Shown here: positions 48,644 through 56,325 of the stretch, piece by piece
Layout: the number at the start of each line of letters is the position of its first letter
Position numbering within the stretch: the stretch's first letter is position 1
Source: Salinispora tropica CNB-440
Lineage (GTDB): Bacteria > Actinomycetota > Actinomycetes > Mycobacteriales > Micromonosporaceae
Assembly (NCBI RefSeq): GCF_000016425.1
Contig: NC_009380.1
Span: 4,468,144-4,532,143 of the forward strand
DNA: 64,000 nt
Reading direction: 5' to 3'
Notes under the pieces: generated by a model
Seen by the model: only the letters and a program-made list of their open reading frames with translations
What the model was told of the DNA's origin: nothing
Databases searched by the model: none
Program-made: the position numbers and the translations under genes

Positions 48644-49168
48644 TCAGGCGCGCAGGCCATCGAAGGCGAAGGAAAGGAGACGTTTCGCGCGGCCGGGACC
48701 ATCCGCCGCCAGAGCGATACCGATCGTCAGTTGCAGGATGTCCTCGACCTCGAGGCCGGTGCGCACAACGCCGGCCTGCTGAGCCCGAGCGACCAGGTCC
48801 GCCCCCGCCGTATGTAGCTTCGCGGCGCAGTCCAGGTCGGCGCCCGGCGGCGCCTTCATGATCGTTTCGGCCAGACCTCGATCCGTCAGGCAGTGCTGAA
48901 GGAACGCCTCCAGCCACGCCGTCAACGCATCGCCCGGCGACCGGCTCTGGGCCAACTCACGGGCGCGTTCGCACAGGGTCTCGATCCGGGTGGTGAAGAC
49001 TTCCAGCAGAAGCGACTCCCGGGTGGGGAAGTGTCGGTACAGGGTGCCGGCACCGACGCCTGCCCGTTGCGCGATCTCGTTTAGGGAGGCGGCGGGGCCA
49101 TGCTCGGCGATGACGGCGGTGGCCACCGCCACCAACCGGTCCCGGTTGCGCCGTGCGTCGACACGCAT
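48644..49168 (-). CDS. TetR-family transcriptional regulator
   Basis: A 174-residue regulator. The N-terminal helix-turn-helix reads LNEIAQRAGVGAGTLYRHFP, a standard TetR fold, followed by a helical ligand domain (about 65-174). The ATG at 49168 follows AGGAACGAAGG. It is divergent from the oxidoreductase gene and two matching inverted repeats lie between them, so it likely represses itself and that gene. The ligand is unknown. Confidence 0.9.
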   Translation of the reverse strand: MRVDARRNRDRLVAVATAVIAEHGPAASLNEIAQRAGVGAGTLYRHFPTRESLLLEVFTTRIETLCERARELAQSRSPGDALTAWLEAFLQHCLTDRGLAETIMKAPPGADLDCAAKLHTAGADLVARAQQAGVVRTGLEVEDILQLTIGIALAADGPGRAKRLLSFAFDGLRA

Positions 49169-49195
49169 CCTTCGTTCCTTCCTGACCACACCATG

Positions 49196-49210
49196 CGGAG
49201 AGCTTCTCCG
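49196..49210. promoter_or_regulatory. TetR operator site 1
   Basis: CGGAGAGCTTCTCCG, a near-perfect inverted repeat. TATGTT directly after it (49211-49216) is a fair -10 for the oxidoreductase gene, so repressor binding would block RNA polymerase. Confidence 0.7.
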
Positions 49211-49230
49211 TATGTTACGTTGCCTCCATG

Positions 49231-49245
49231 CGGAGAACTTCTCCA
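49231..49245. promoter_or_regulatory. TetR operator site 2
   Basis: CGGAGAACTTCTCCA, the same motif as site 1 starting 35 bp further on (over three helical turns). It overlaps a possible upstream ATG (49228) of the oxidoreductase gene, which argues for the start at 49261. Confidence 0.65.
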
Positions 49246-49260
49246 GATCGTACCGGTGAC

Positions 49261-50202
49261 ATGCACCACCGGGAGACCGACACAAGCGACAGTCACCGAG
49301 GGCTCGGGCGAGTCGGCATCTGGACCATGGCGTTCGACTGGCAGCCAGCCGGGCTCGTCCGCGACGCAACCGCCGAGTTGGAGGAACTCGGCTACGGTGC
49401 GGTGTGGTATGCCGAGGGTCTCGGCCGCGACGCGGTCAGCCAGGCATGGCTCATCCTGGGCAACACCCGGCGGCTGGTCGTCGGAGCGGGCGTCGCCAAC
49501 ATCGCCGCGCGGGAACCAATCGCGATGGCCGCGGCCCACCGTGCGCTGGACGATGCGTTCGCGGGACGGTTCGTGCTGGGACTCGGCGGACATCGAACCC
49601 ACGACACCCCGACCAGCACTATCCCAGGGCGCTACGGACGACCGGTACAGACGATGACCGCCTACCTCGACGCCATGGACGCCGCCACCACCGTGCTTCC
49701 CGAGCCAACGGGTCCTCGCCGCCGGGTCCTCGCCGCGCTCGGCCCCAGAATGACCGAACTCGCCGCACAACGCACCGAGGGCGCCCTGCCCTACTTCGCA
49801 CCCGTCGAACACACTCGCCGCACCCGGGAGGGCATGGGACCTGGCCCACTGCTCGCAGTGGAACTCGCGGTCGCCCTCGCCGACGATCCCGATCGAGCAC
49901 GGCAGCTGGCCCGCGACCATGTCGCCCACTACACCTCCACCGCCCCGCACCAGGCCGCCAATCTGCGTCGCCTGGGCTTCACCGAACAGGACATGCGGGG
50001 GCTGAGTAGCACCCTGGTCGACGCCGTGGTCGCGCACGGCGACCTCGACGCGGTACGCACCCGCGTGCGTGAGCACCTGGACGCAGGCGCAAACCACGTC
50101 TGCATCCAGGTGCTCACGGCGGATCCGGCCGCGCTGCCCATGGACGAGTGGCGGGAGCTGGCGTTCCTCACCACCGAGGCGACGACATCGAGCGTCGGTT
50201 GA
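49261..50202 (+). CDS. Luciferase-like (LLM) F420-dependent-type oxidoreductase
   Basis: A 313-residue TIM-barrel protein of the luciferase-like family: VGIWTMAFDWQPAGLVRDAT, LEELGYGAVWYAEGLGRDAV, FVLGLGGHRTHDTP and the late HVCIQVLTADPAALPMDEWR. By family knowledge actinobacterial members of this subgroup use F420; the substrate is unknown. I chose the ATG at 49261, although an in-frame ATG exists at 49228 within operator 2. The VOC gene follows after 38 bases. Confidence 0.85.
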   Translation: MHHRETDTSDSHRGLGRVGIWTMAFDWQPAGLVRDATAELEELGYGAVWYAEGLGRDAVSQAWLILGNTRRLVVGAGVANIAAREPIAMAAAHRALDDAFAGRFVLGLGGHRTHDTPTSTIPGRYGRPVQTMTAYLDAMDAATTVLPEPTGPRRRVLAALGPRMTELAAQRTEGALPYFAPVEHTRRTREGMGPGPLLAVELAVALADDPDRARQLARDHVAHYTSTAPHQAANLRRLGFTEQDMRGLSSTLVDAVVAHGDLDAVRTRVREHLDAGANHVCIQVLTADPAALPMDEWRELAFLTTEATTSSVG

Positions 50203-50240
50203 CCCCATCGAACCGTGCTGGCTGAAAGGATCGGAACAGC

Positions 50241-50651
50241 ATGAACGCCGTACCACCACCAACGACGCGTGCCGACAGGACTTTCCTCGCCGCCCCGAAC
50301 CGAATTGGCATCACCATCGACTGTCCCGAGCCGGCCTCGGCAGCGGCGTTCTGGGAACGGTTTCTCGGCTATCAACGGCGACCGCACGCCGAAGGAAGCA
50401 CCTATGTCACGGTCGACTGCCCAGAGCACGTGGCGGGCCCGCCACACCTGACGTTCCAGCAGGTCGCCGAGCCCAAGACCGGCAAGGCGCGCGCCCACCT
50501 CGACCTCTTCGTCGACCACGCACGACCACTGACGCAACAGATGCTCGCCGCCGGCGCCCAGCAGGTCAGTGTGACCGATGCCGGTGAGTGGACGACTCGA
50601 GTCCTGACCGACCCGGCCGGCAACGAGTTCTGTGTCATCGGCCCGGACTGA
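50241..50651 (+). CDS. VOC-fold protein downstream of the LLM oxidoreductase
   Basis: A 136-residue VOC protein: GITIDCPEPASAAAFWERFL, then PPHLTFQQVAEPKTGKARAH and LTDPAGNEFCVIGPD. It is of the glyoxalase-like type that often accompanies small-molecule oxidoreductases. The ATG follows AAAGGATCGG. It is probably in one operon with the LLM gene and controlled by the TetR protein. Confidence 0.82.
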   Translation: MNAVPPPTTRADRTFLAAPNRIGITIDCPEPASAAAFWERFLGYQRRPHAEGSTYVTVDCPEHVAGPPHLTFQQVAEPKTGKARAHLDLFVDHARPLTQQMLAAGAQQVSVTDAGEWTTRVLTDPAGNEFCVIGPD

Positions 50652-50694
50652 CCGATGCCGGGGACAGCAGTCGCGCACGGCGCCGTCGCGGGCG

Positions 50695-50727
50695 GCGGTG
50701 GGACGGTGCGGGTCGCCGTCCCACCGC
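50695..50727. terminator. Terminator between VOC and LigD polymerase genes
   Basis: A perfect 12-bp stem (GCGGTGGGACGG at 50695-50706, complement at 50716-50727) with a 9-base loop between two convergent genes. It probably acts in both directions. Confidence 0.78.
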
Positions 50728-50737
50728 AGGCCCTCCC

Positions 50738-51646
50738 CTATCCCGGCAGCTCGGGGCCGCCGGCAAGGAGCGGGGCGAGCAGGTCGCCCTGCTCCGCAAC
50801 CCGGGTGAGCACCTCGGCCGCCGCGTACGGCCTGACCGACGGCCGTTTGCCGGCCCCACCGGCCTCCACCTCGGCCCAGGTCAGCGGGGTGGACACCGCC
50901 GGCACCGACTGCGCACGCAGCGAGTACGGCGCCACCGTCGTCTTCGCCGCGTTGTTCTGACTCCAGTCAATGAAGATCTTTCCCGCCCGTAGCTTTCGCG
51001 CCATCTTGGACACGACCAGACTCGGATGGGCCCGCTCCAACTCCTGGGCGATCCGTCGCGCGTAGCCGGAGACGACGTCGGCCGGTTGGGTACCGGCGAT
51101 CGGGCAGCAGAGCTGCATCCCCTTCTTCCCCGAGGTTTTCGGATACGCCTCGATCCCGTCGTCGGCGAGCCGCTCCCGCAGCAACAGGGCTACCTGACAA
51201 CCCTGGCGTAGCCCGGCCGGCTCACCGGGATCGAGGTCAACCACCATCAGGTCCGGATGTGCCCCGATCTGCCACTGTGGCGTGTGGAGTTCGAGGGCGG
51301 CGAGGTTTGCCAACCAGACCAGGGTCGGTAGCTCGTCGGCGACCACATAGTCGATCGTCTCCCGGCCCTTCGCCGAGCCGGGGACGGGCAACGTCTCGGT
51401 GCGTACCCAGCTCGGTGTCGCCGCGGGTGCGTTCTTCTCGAAGAAGGAGCTGCCGTCGACGCCGTTCGGGAACCGGATTCGGGTCAGCGCCCGGTCGGAC
51501 AGGTGCGGCAGGAGCACCGGAGCGACCCGGGTGTAGTAGTCGATCACCTCACCCTTGGTGAACCCGGTCGCGGGGTACAGCACCTTGTCCAGATTCGACA
51601 ACTCCAGGGTGCGGCCAGCCACGTCGACCCGGAGCCGGTCAGACAT
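50738..51646 (-). CDS. LigD polymerase/primase domain protein
   Basis: A 302-residue archaeo-eukaryotic-primase-type NHEJ polymerase. The metal-binding VVDLDPG has Asp137 and Asp139; the phosphate-binding TSGKKGMQL and the DWSQNNAAKTTVAPYSLRA segment follow. The position usually held by His in SGxKGLH is Gln. In other bacteria this domain is one part of LigD; here it is a separate gene, overlapping the ligase gene by eight bases. Confidence 0.92.
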   Translation of the reverse strand: MSDRLRVDVAGRTLELSNLDKVLYPATGFTKGEVIDYYTRVAPVLLPHLSDRALTRIRFPNGVDGSSFFEKNAPAATPSWVRTETLPVPGSAKGRETIDYVVADELPTLVWLANLAALELHTPQWQIGAHPDLMVVDLDPGEPAGLRQGCQVALLLRERLADDGIEAYPKTSGKKGMQLCCPIAGTQPADVVSGYARRIAQELERAHPSLVVSKMARKLRAGKIFIDWSQNNAAKTTVAPYSLRAQSVPAVSTPLTWAEVEAGGAGKRPSVRPYAAAEVLTRVAEQGDLLAPLLAGGPELPG

Positions 51647-52577
51647 CGTCAACCTCCTCGGCGAGTTTGTCCGGGCGCAACCGCAGCACCCGGGGAAAGC
51701 GCAGTCGCCCATCCGGGGTGAGCTGGCCGTACTTCACCTCCACCACGACCCGGGGGGCGACCCAGACCACCGCCCGGGTGTCCTCGCGGGGAAGGTCCCC
51801 GACGAAGGGGGAAGCACCGGTGCGCAGGGGTTCCAGCTCGCGCAGCAGTTCCCGCTCCAGCGCCGCACCGATGCCACCGCCGACCCGCCCCCGGTAGGCG
51901 AGGCGGCCGTCCGACCGTGGCACCCCGACCAGCAGCCCGCCGAGCCGGCGGGCTCCCGGCCGCCAGCCACCCACGACGAAGTCGCCGGTCACCTCCAACT
52001 TGACCTTGACCCAGTCCGGCGAACGCGTACCCGGCCGGTAGACGGAACCGACCCGTTTGGCCATCACCCCCTCCAGGCCGTGCTCCCCCGCCGCCTGGAG
52101 GGTCGCCGGGCCGTCCGTGAAAGCCGGCGGGACCGCCCAACGAGGCCCGGCCAACCCCAACTCGTCGAGAACGGCTCGCCGCCGCTGCCACGAGTAGCCG
52201 GTCAGGTCGATGCCGTCGAGCCGCAACAGGTCGAAGACCAGGTACGTGATGGGCAGGGACGCCGCGAGCCGCGCAGCCCGGCCCCGGTCCCGGACGTGCA
52301 TTCGCTCGGCGAGCGCCGTGAACGAAGGCTGCCCGGTCTCGCCGAAGAGCACCACCTCGCCATCGAGGAGGACGTCATCCACCTGCGCGGGCAGGCCGGC
52401 CAGTTCCGGGTAGGCGACGGTGACCTGAACGCCAGAGCGGGCGTACACCCGGTGTTGACCGTCGCCAATGTTGACCAGCGCTCGGATTCCGTCCCATTTG
52501 AACTCATAGGCCCAGCCCGCGCCCGCCGGCAGCTCCCCGGTCGTCGCGAGCATCGGCTTGGGCGGCACGCCGGGCAC
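51639..52577 (-). CDS. ATP-dependent DNA ligase (LigD ligase-type)
   Basis: A 312-residue ligase with the nucleotidyl-transfer Lys27 in EFKWDGIRAL (motif I), LLDGEVV (motif III), GLEGVMAKR (motif IV) and WVKVKL (motif V), plus an OB-fold C-terminus. It seals double-strand breaks in NHEJ with Ku. It starts with GTG at 52577. It is the first gene of the minus-strand arm, with an 85-base gap to the divergent Ku gene. Confidence 0.93.
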   Translation of the reverse strand: MPGVPPKPMLATTGELPAGAGWAYEFKWDGIRALVNIGDGQHRVYARSGVQVTVAYPELAGLPAQVDDVLLDGEVVLFGETGQPSFTALAERMHVRDRGRAARLAASLPITYLVFDLLRLDGIDLTGYSWQRRRAVLDELGLAGPRWAVPPAFTDGPATLQAAGEHGLEGVMAKRVGSVYRPGTRSPDWVKVKLEVTGDFVVGGWRPGARRLGGLLVGVPRSDGRLAYRGRVGGGIGAALERELLRELEPLRTGASPFVGDLPREDTRAVVWVAPRVVVEVKYGQLTPDGRLRFPRVLRLRPDKLAEEVDDV

Positions 52578-52662
52578 GAACTGACCTTAGTCGAATCCGG
52601 AACTCCTCGCGCCCGGTTCCACCGGATGAGAACATGGCCGATACCGGCGAAAGGAGCGCAGG

Positions 52663-53697
52663 GTGCGGGCCATTTGGAAAGGAGCCGTGTCGTTCGGGCT
52701 CGTCTCAATCGGGGTCAAGCTGTATTCGGCGACCGAGGAAAAGGATATTCGGTTCCACCAGGTGCACCGAGATGACGGCGGCCGAATCCGCTACAAGCGC
52801 ACCTGCCAGGTCTGCGGCGAGGAGGTCACCTACGACGACATCGTCAAGGGGTACGACCTCGGCGGCGGTGAGCTGGTCATCCTCACCGACGACGACTTCG
52901 CCGACCTGCCACTGAGCACCTCACGGGCGATCGACGTGCTGGAGTTCGTCCCCGCCGAGCAGGTCGATCCGATTCTCTACAACAAGGCATACTTCCTCGA
53001 GCCGGAGGGCACCGCCACCAAGCCGTACGTGCTGCTGCGCAACGCGCTCACCGACTCCGAACGGGTGGCCATCGTCAAGGTGGCGATCCGCCAACGTGAG
53101 CAACTCGCAACGTTGCGGGTGCACCAGGGCGTACTACTGCTCAACACGATGCTCTGGCCCGATGAGATCCGGAAGCCCGAGTTCGGCTTTCTCGACGAGG
53201 ACCTGAAGGTCCGGCCCCCGGAACTGGCGATGGCCAGCTCACTGATCGGCTCGATGGCGGGTGACTTCCAACCCGATGTCTTCACCGACGACTACCGGAC
53301 CGCCCTGCAGGAGGTCATCGACGCGAAGGTGGAGGGCCGCGAGATCGTCCAGCCGGAGGAGGCCGAAGAGGCGCCGGCGGCGGCGGTGGACCTGATGGCG
53401 GCGCTGAAGGCATCGGTGGAGCGGGCCCAGGCGGCGCGCGGCGAGAAGCCCGCCGGTCCCGGCGCGGGCGAACCGACCCCGATCTCGGCGGCGCGTTCCG
53501 CCCAGCGGAAGGCCACCGAGCAGCAGGCCCCGCCGAAGAAGGCCACCGGCAAGAAGAGCGAGAAGGCGACTCCCGAGAAGAAGAAGCCAGCCGAGAAGAA
53601 GCCAGCGACCAAGACGACCGCGAAGAAGGGTGAGGGAAAGCAGGCGGAGCCGGCCAAGAAGTCGCCGGCCCGCAAGGGCACCCGCAAGACCGCCTGA
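52663..53697 (+). CDS. ku: Ku-family NHEJ protein
   Basis: A 344-residue Ku homologue. The core (1-250) begins MRAIWKGAVSFGLVSIGVKL and has the dimer/DNA-ring segments RYKRTCQVCGEEVTYDD and KAYFLEPEGTATKPYVLLRN. The last 90 residues are a Lys/Ala/Pro-rich tail (KKATGKKSEKATPEKKKPA), as in extended actinobacterial Ku proteins, which helps DNA binding and threading. It starts with GTG after AAGGAGCGCAGG. Confidence 0.96.
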   Translation: MRAIWKGAVSFGLVSIGVKLYSATEEKDIRFHQVHRDDGGRIRYKRTCQVCGEEVTYDDIVKGYDLGGGELVILTDDDFADLPLSTSRAIDVLEFVPAEQVDPILYNKAYFLEPEGTATKPYVLLRNALTDSERVAIVKVAIRQREQLATLRVHQGVLLLNTMLWPDEIRKPEFGFLDEDLKVRPPELAMASSLIGSMAGDFQPDVFTDDYRTALQEVIDAKVEGREIVQPEEAEEAPAAAVDLMAALKASVERAQAARGEKPAGPGAGEPTPISAARSAQRKATEQQAPPKKATGKKSEKATPEKKKPAEKKPATKTTAKKGEGKQAEPAKKSPARKGTRKTA

Positions 53698-53848
53698 ACG
53701 GCGAGGGCCACCATCGGCGATACCGGATCCCTCCGGACAATGAGGCGTCCGGCATCTGCACCACGGGGACCCAGGCGGGTACCGTGTTCGTCGGCCTTCC
53801 CCCGGCACGCGGTGCCGGCCACCCATCTTCGAGCAGGGAGTCGACGCC

Positions 53849-54517
53849 GTGAGCGAGCGGACGCAGAACCGGGCACAGAAGTCGGAGCGGCGGTTGGCCG
53901 CGCAGCTCGCCGAGCAGAAGGCGGCCGAGGCGAAGCGCCGCCGGCAGGCCTGGGCCGGCGGTCTCGCCGGGGTTGCCGTGGCCGCTCTCCTGGTCACCGT
54001 GTTCGTGCTGGTCGGGTCGGCAGGCGACGACGAGAGCGACCCGACCACGGCGAGCTCCCCGTCGGTAGGCGCCCCCTCGGCGGACGCTCCCGCAGCGGAC
54101 GGCCCCGACCCGGCGGCCGGCGGCACCGAGCTGCCGGAAGGGGCCGACCCGGCGCTGAACACCCCGCCGGCCGTGGAGGCGGGCGAGGGCGAGCTGACCG
54201 AGCTCGTCGTCACCCCGCTGATCGAGGGCACCGGGCCCGCGGTGGAGAGCGGTCAGGAGATCACCGTCAACTACGTCGGCATCCTCTACAACGACGGCGA
54301 GGAGTTCGACTCCTCCTGGTCGCGTGGGCAGCCGGCGAGCTTCCCGATCGGTGTCGGCGCGGTGATCCCCGGCTGGGACGAGGGCCTGGTCGGCGTGACC
54401 ATCGGCAGCCGGGTGCAGCTGGACATCCCCGCCGAACTGGCGTACGGCACCGCACCGGGCGGTGGCCGCCCGGCCGGCCCACTGCGCTTCGTCGTGGACG
54501 TGCTCGGCGCACAGTGA
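53849..54517 (+). CDS. Membrane-anchored FKBP-type peptidyl-prolyl isomerase
   Basis: A 222-residue protein: Ala/Arg/Lys-rich cytoplasmic start (about 1-33), one helix (WAGGLAGVAVAALLVTVFVL), an Asp/Ser/Pro-rich linker, then an FKBP domain (about 110-222) with ITVNYVGILYNDGEEFDSSW, VIPGWDEGLVG and ELAYGT, the catalytic-site pattern. It acts outside the membrane as a folding catalyst. It starts with GTG after AGGGAG. Confidence 0.88.
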   Translation: MSERTQNRAQKSERRLAAQLAEQKAAEAKRRRQAWAGGLAGVAVAALLVTVFVLVGSAGDDESDPTTASSPSVGAPSADAPAADGPDPAAGGTELPEGADPALNTPPAVEAGEGELTELVVTPLIEGTGPAVESGQEITVNYVGILYNDGEEFDSSWSRGQPASFPIGVGAVIPGWDEGLVGVTIGSRVQLDIPAELAYGTAPGGGRPAGPLRFVVDVLGAQ

Positions 54518-54647
54518 CGGCCGGGCCGCCCCGCCGCCGGTGCGGTTGGCCACAGCGGGCTTCCACACCGTTACCGAACGGCAGTAGGTTCGTCGAACCG
54601 GGGGGCAGATAGGCCACCCAGGTGCCGGAACGGACGCGGAGGTGCGC

Positions 54648-55502
54648 ATGACAGACGACGCGGAGCGGATGACCCGGTTGATGTGGACCCACTTCGAGCC
54701 GGTCCACGCGGTGACGTACTTCCATCCCCGGGCCCGGGCGGCGTACGAGGCGACCGGGTTACGCGGCTACTGGCGGGGCTACTTCGCCGGCCGGTCCGCG
54801 CCGCTCGGCGCCACCACCGCGGCACCGGTGGCCGCGGCGTTCTACCACTTCGCCCCACACATGGTGCAGCGTGCGCTGCCCGCGGTCTGGAAGCTGGCAT
54901 CCCCGGAGGAGGCCCTACGCGCCCGACTCACCGGCGCTGTTCAGGCTCTCGCCGAGCTCACCTACGAGCTGCCCGAGTCCCACCTCACGGAGACCGCCGA
55001 CCTGCTCGAGGCCGCCGCGGGCGCGACCAGGACGGCGGGCCGGGTGCTGGGAGCCGCGAACGCGGCGCTGCCGCGCGGCGAATACCCGCTCGCCCGGCTC
55101 TGGCAGGCGGCGACGGTCCTGCGGGAGCACCGCGGGGACGGGCACATCGCCGCGCTCGTCGCGGCCGACCTGGACCCGGTGGAGACACTGGCCTGGCGGA
55201 TCGCGGTGGGCATGTCCGCGGCCAGCCTGCTCGGCCGGGGCTGGACCGAGCAGGAGTGGGCGGCGGCCCGGAGCCGGCTCCACGACCGGGGTTGGCTGAC
55301 CGCCGACGGCGAACCGACCGAACGGGGACGGGCCGGATTCGACGCCGTCGAGGCGGCCACCGAGGCGGCGGCGACCCACCCGTGGCGGGAACTCGGCCCG
55401 GAGCGCAGCGCCCGGCTCCAGGAGCTACTCGACCCGGTGGTCCGGGCGGCGCACACCATCATCCCGCCGGACAACCCGATCGGCCTGCCCTCGCTGGGTT
55501 AA
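54648..55502 (+). CDS. SCO6745/SalK-like family protein
   Basis: A 284-residue protein, Ala/Arg/Leu-rich with helical character. It begins MTDDAERMTRLMWTHFEPVH and includes YFHPRARAAYEATGLRGYWR, ending TIIPPDNPIGLP. It resembles the SCO6745/SalK-like group of unknown function. I chose the ATG at 54648, because GGAGG lies five bases before it and a GTG at 54642 would overlap that site. It lies 35 bases before the HAD gene. Confidence 0.7.
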   Translation: MTDDAERMTRLMWTHFEPVHAVTYFHPRARAAYEATGLRGYWRGYFAGRSAPLGATTAAPVAAAFYHFAPHMVQRALPAVWKLASPEEALRARLTGAVQALAELTYELPESHLTETADLLEAAAGATRTAGRVLGAANAALPRGEYPLARLWQAATVLREHRGDGHIAALVAADLDPVETLAWRIAVGMSAASLLGRGWTEQEWAAARSRLHDRGWLTADGEPTERGRAGFDAVEAATEAAATHPWRELGPERSARLQELLDPVVRAAHTIIPPDNPIGLPSLG

Positions 55503-55537
55503 CCGACACCGGTGGCCCGGTCCGGCAGGATGAGGGC

Positions 55538-56263
55538 ATGGTGGCTGCGGTGATCTTCGACCTGGACGGTGTGATCGTGGACTCCGAACCGGTCTGGGAG
55601 GAGGTCCGGCGGGCGTACGTGACGGCGCACGGCGGCACCTGGCAGGCCGATTCGCAGCGCCGACTGATGGGCATGAGCACCGGTGAGTGGTCCCGCTACC
55701 TCAGCAGTGAGCTCGGCGTCGACCGAACGGCCGAGCAGGTCGCCACCGAGGTGGTCGCGGAGATGTCCCGGCGGTACGCGCACCGCGTACCGCTGATCGA
55801 CGGGGCCGTCGATGCCGTGCGCCGGACCGCCGGGCGGTGGCCGCTGGGCGTGGCCAGCTCCTCCCCCACCCAGCTGATCCGGGCCGCGCTCGAGGCGACC
55901 GGGCTGGGTGACACCTTCGGCGCGACGCTGTCGACCGAGGAGACCGCGCACGGCAAGCCGGCTCCGGATGTCTACCTGGCGGTCGCCGCGCGGCTCGGTG
56001 TCGAGCCGGCCCGCTGTGTCGCGGTCGAGGACTCCGCCAACGGAGTCCGGTCCGCCGCTGCCGCGGGGATGGCCGTGGTGGCGGTACCGCACGGGGCGTA
56101 CCCGCTGGAGCCGGAGGCCGAGCGACTCGCCGCGGTGGTGCTCTCCTCGATCGGCGAGCTGACACCGGAGACCGTGGCGACGGTCCACGACGCCAGTTCC
56201 CCGGTTACGAGGACAAAGACGAATGACTCTCGCAACAATGACAGTGCGGGTCGCCCCGCTTAG
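55538..56263 (+). CDS. HAD-superfamily phosphatase (beta-phosphoglucomutase-like)
   Basis: A 241-residue HAD hydrolase: motif I VIFDLDGVIVDSEP with the nucleophile Asp8 and Asp10, the VASSSPTQLIRAALEATGL segment, and motif IV HGKPAPDVYLAVAARLGVEP with VEDSANGV. It dephosphorylates a sugar phosphate or similar small molecule; the exact one is unknown. The ATG at 55538 follows AGGATGAGGGC. The gene ends against a strong terminator. Confidence 0.88.
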   Translation: MVAAVIFDLDGVIVDSEPVWEEVRRAYVTAHGGTWQADSQRRLMGMSTGEWSRYLSSELGVDRTAEQVATEVVAEMSRRYAHRVPLIDGAVDAVRRTAGRWPLGVASSSPTQLIRAALEATGLGDTFGATLSTEETAHGKPAPDVYLAVAARLGVEPARCVAVEDSANGVRSAAAAGMAVVAVPHGAYPLEPEAERLAAVVLSSIGELTPETVATVHDASSPVTRTKTNDSRNNDSAGRPA

Positions 56264-56264
56264 C

Positions 56265-56301
56265 GGGCGGCCCCGGCGCGGTGCGAACGCCGGGGCCGCC
56301 C
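56265..56301. terminator. Bidirectional terminator between HAD and acyl-CoA synthetase genes
   Basis: A perfect 14-bp stem (GGGCGGCCCCGGCG at 56265-56278, complement at 56288-56301) with a 9-base loop lies between convergent genes. Confidence 0.82.
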
Positions 56302-56325
56302 CCCTGACCGCGACAGTGGTGGCGG

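Noticed and set aside
49228..49260. ATG at 49228 as start of the LLM oxidoreductase
   Set aside because: It lies against TetR operator 2, has no ribosome site and adds residues with no family match; not fully excluded.
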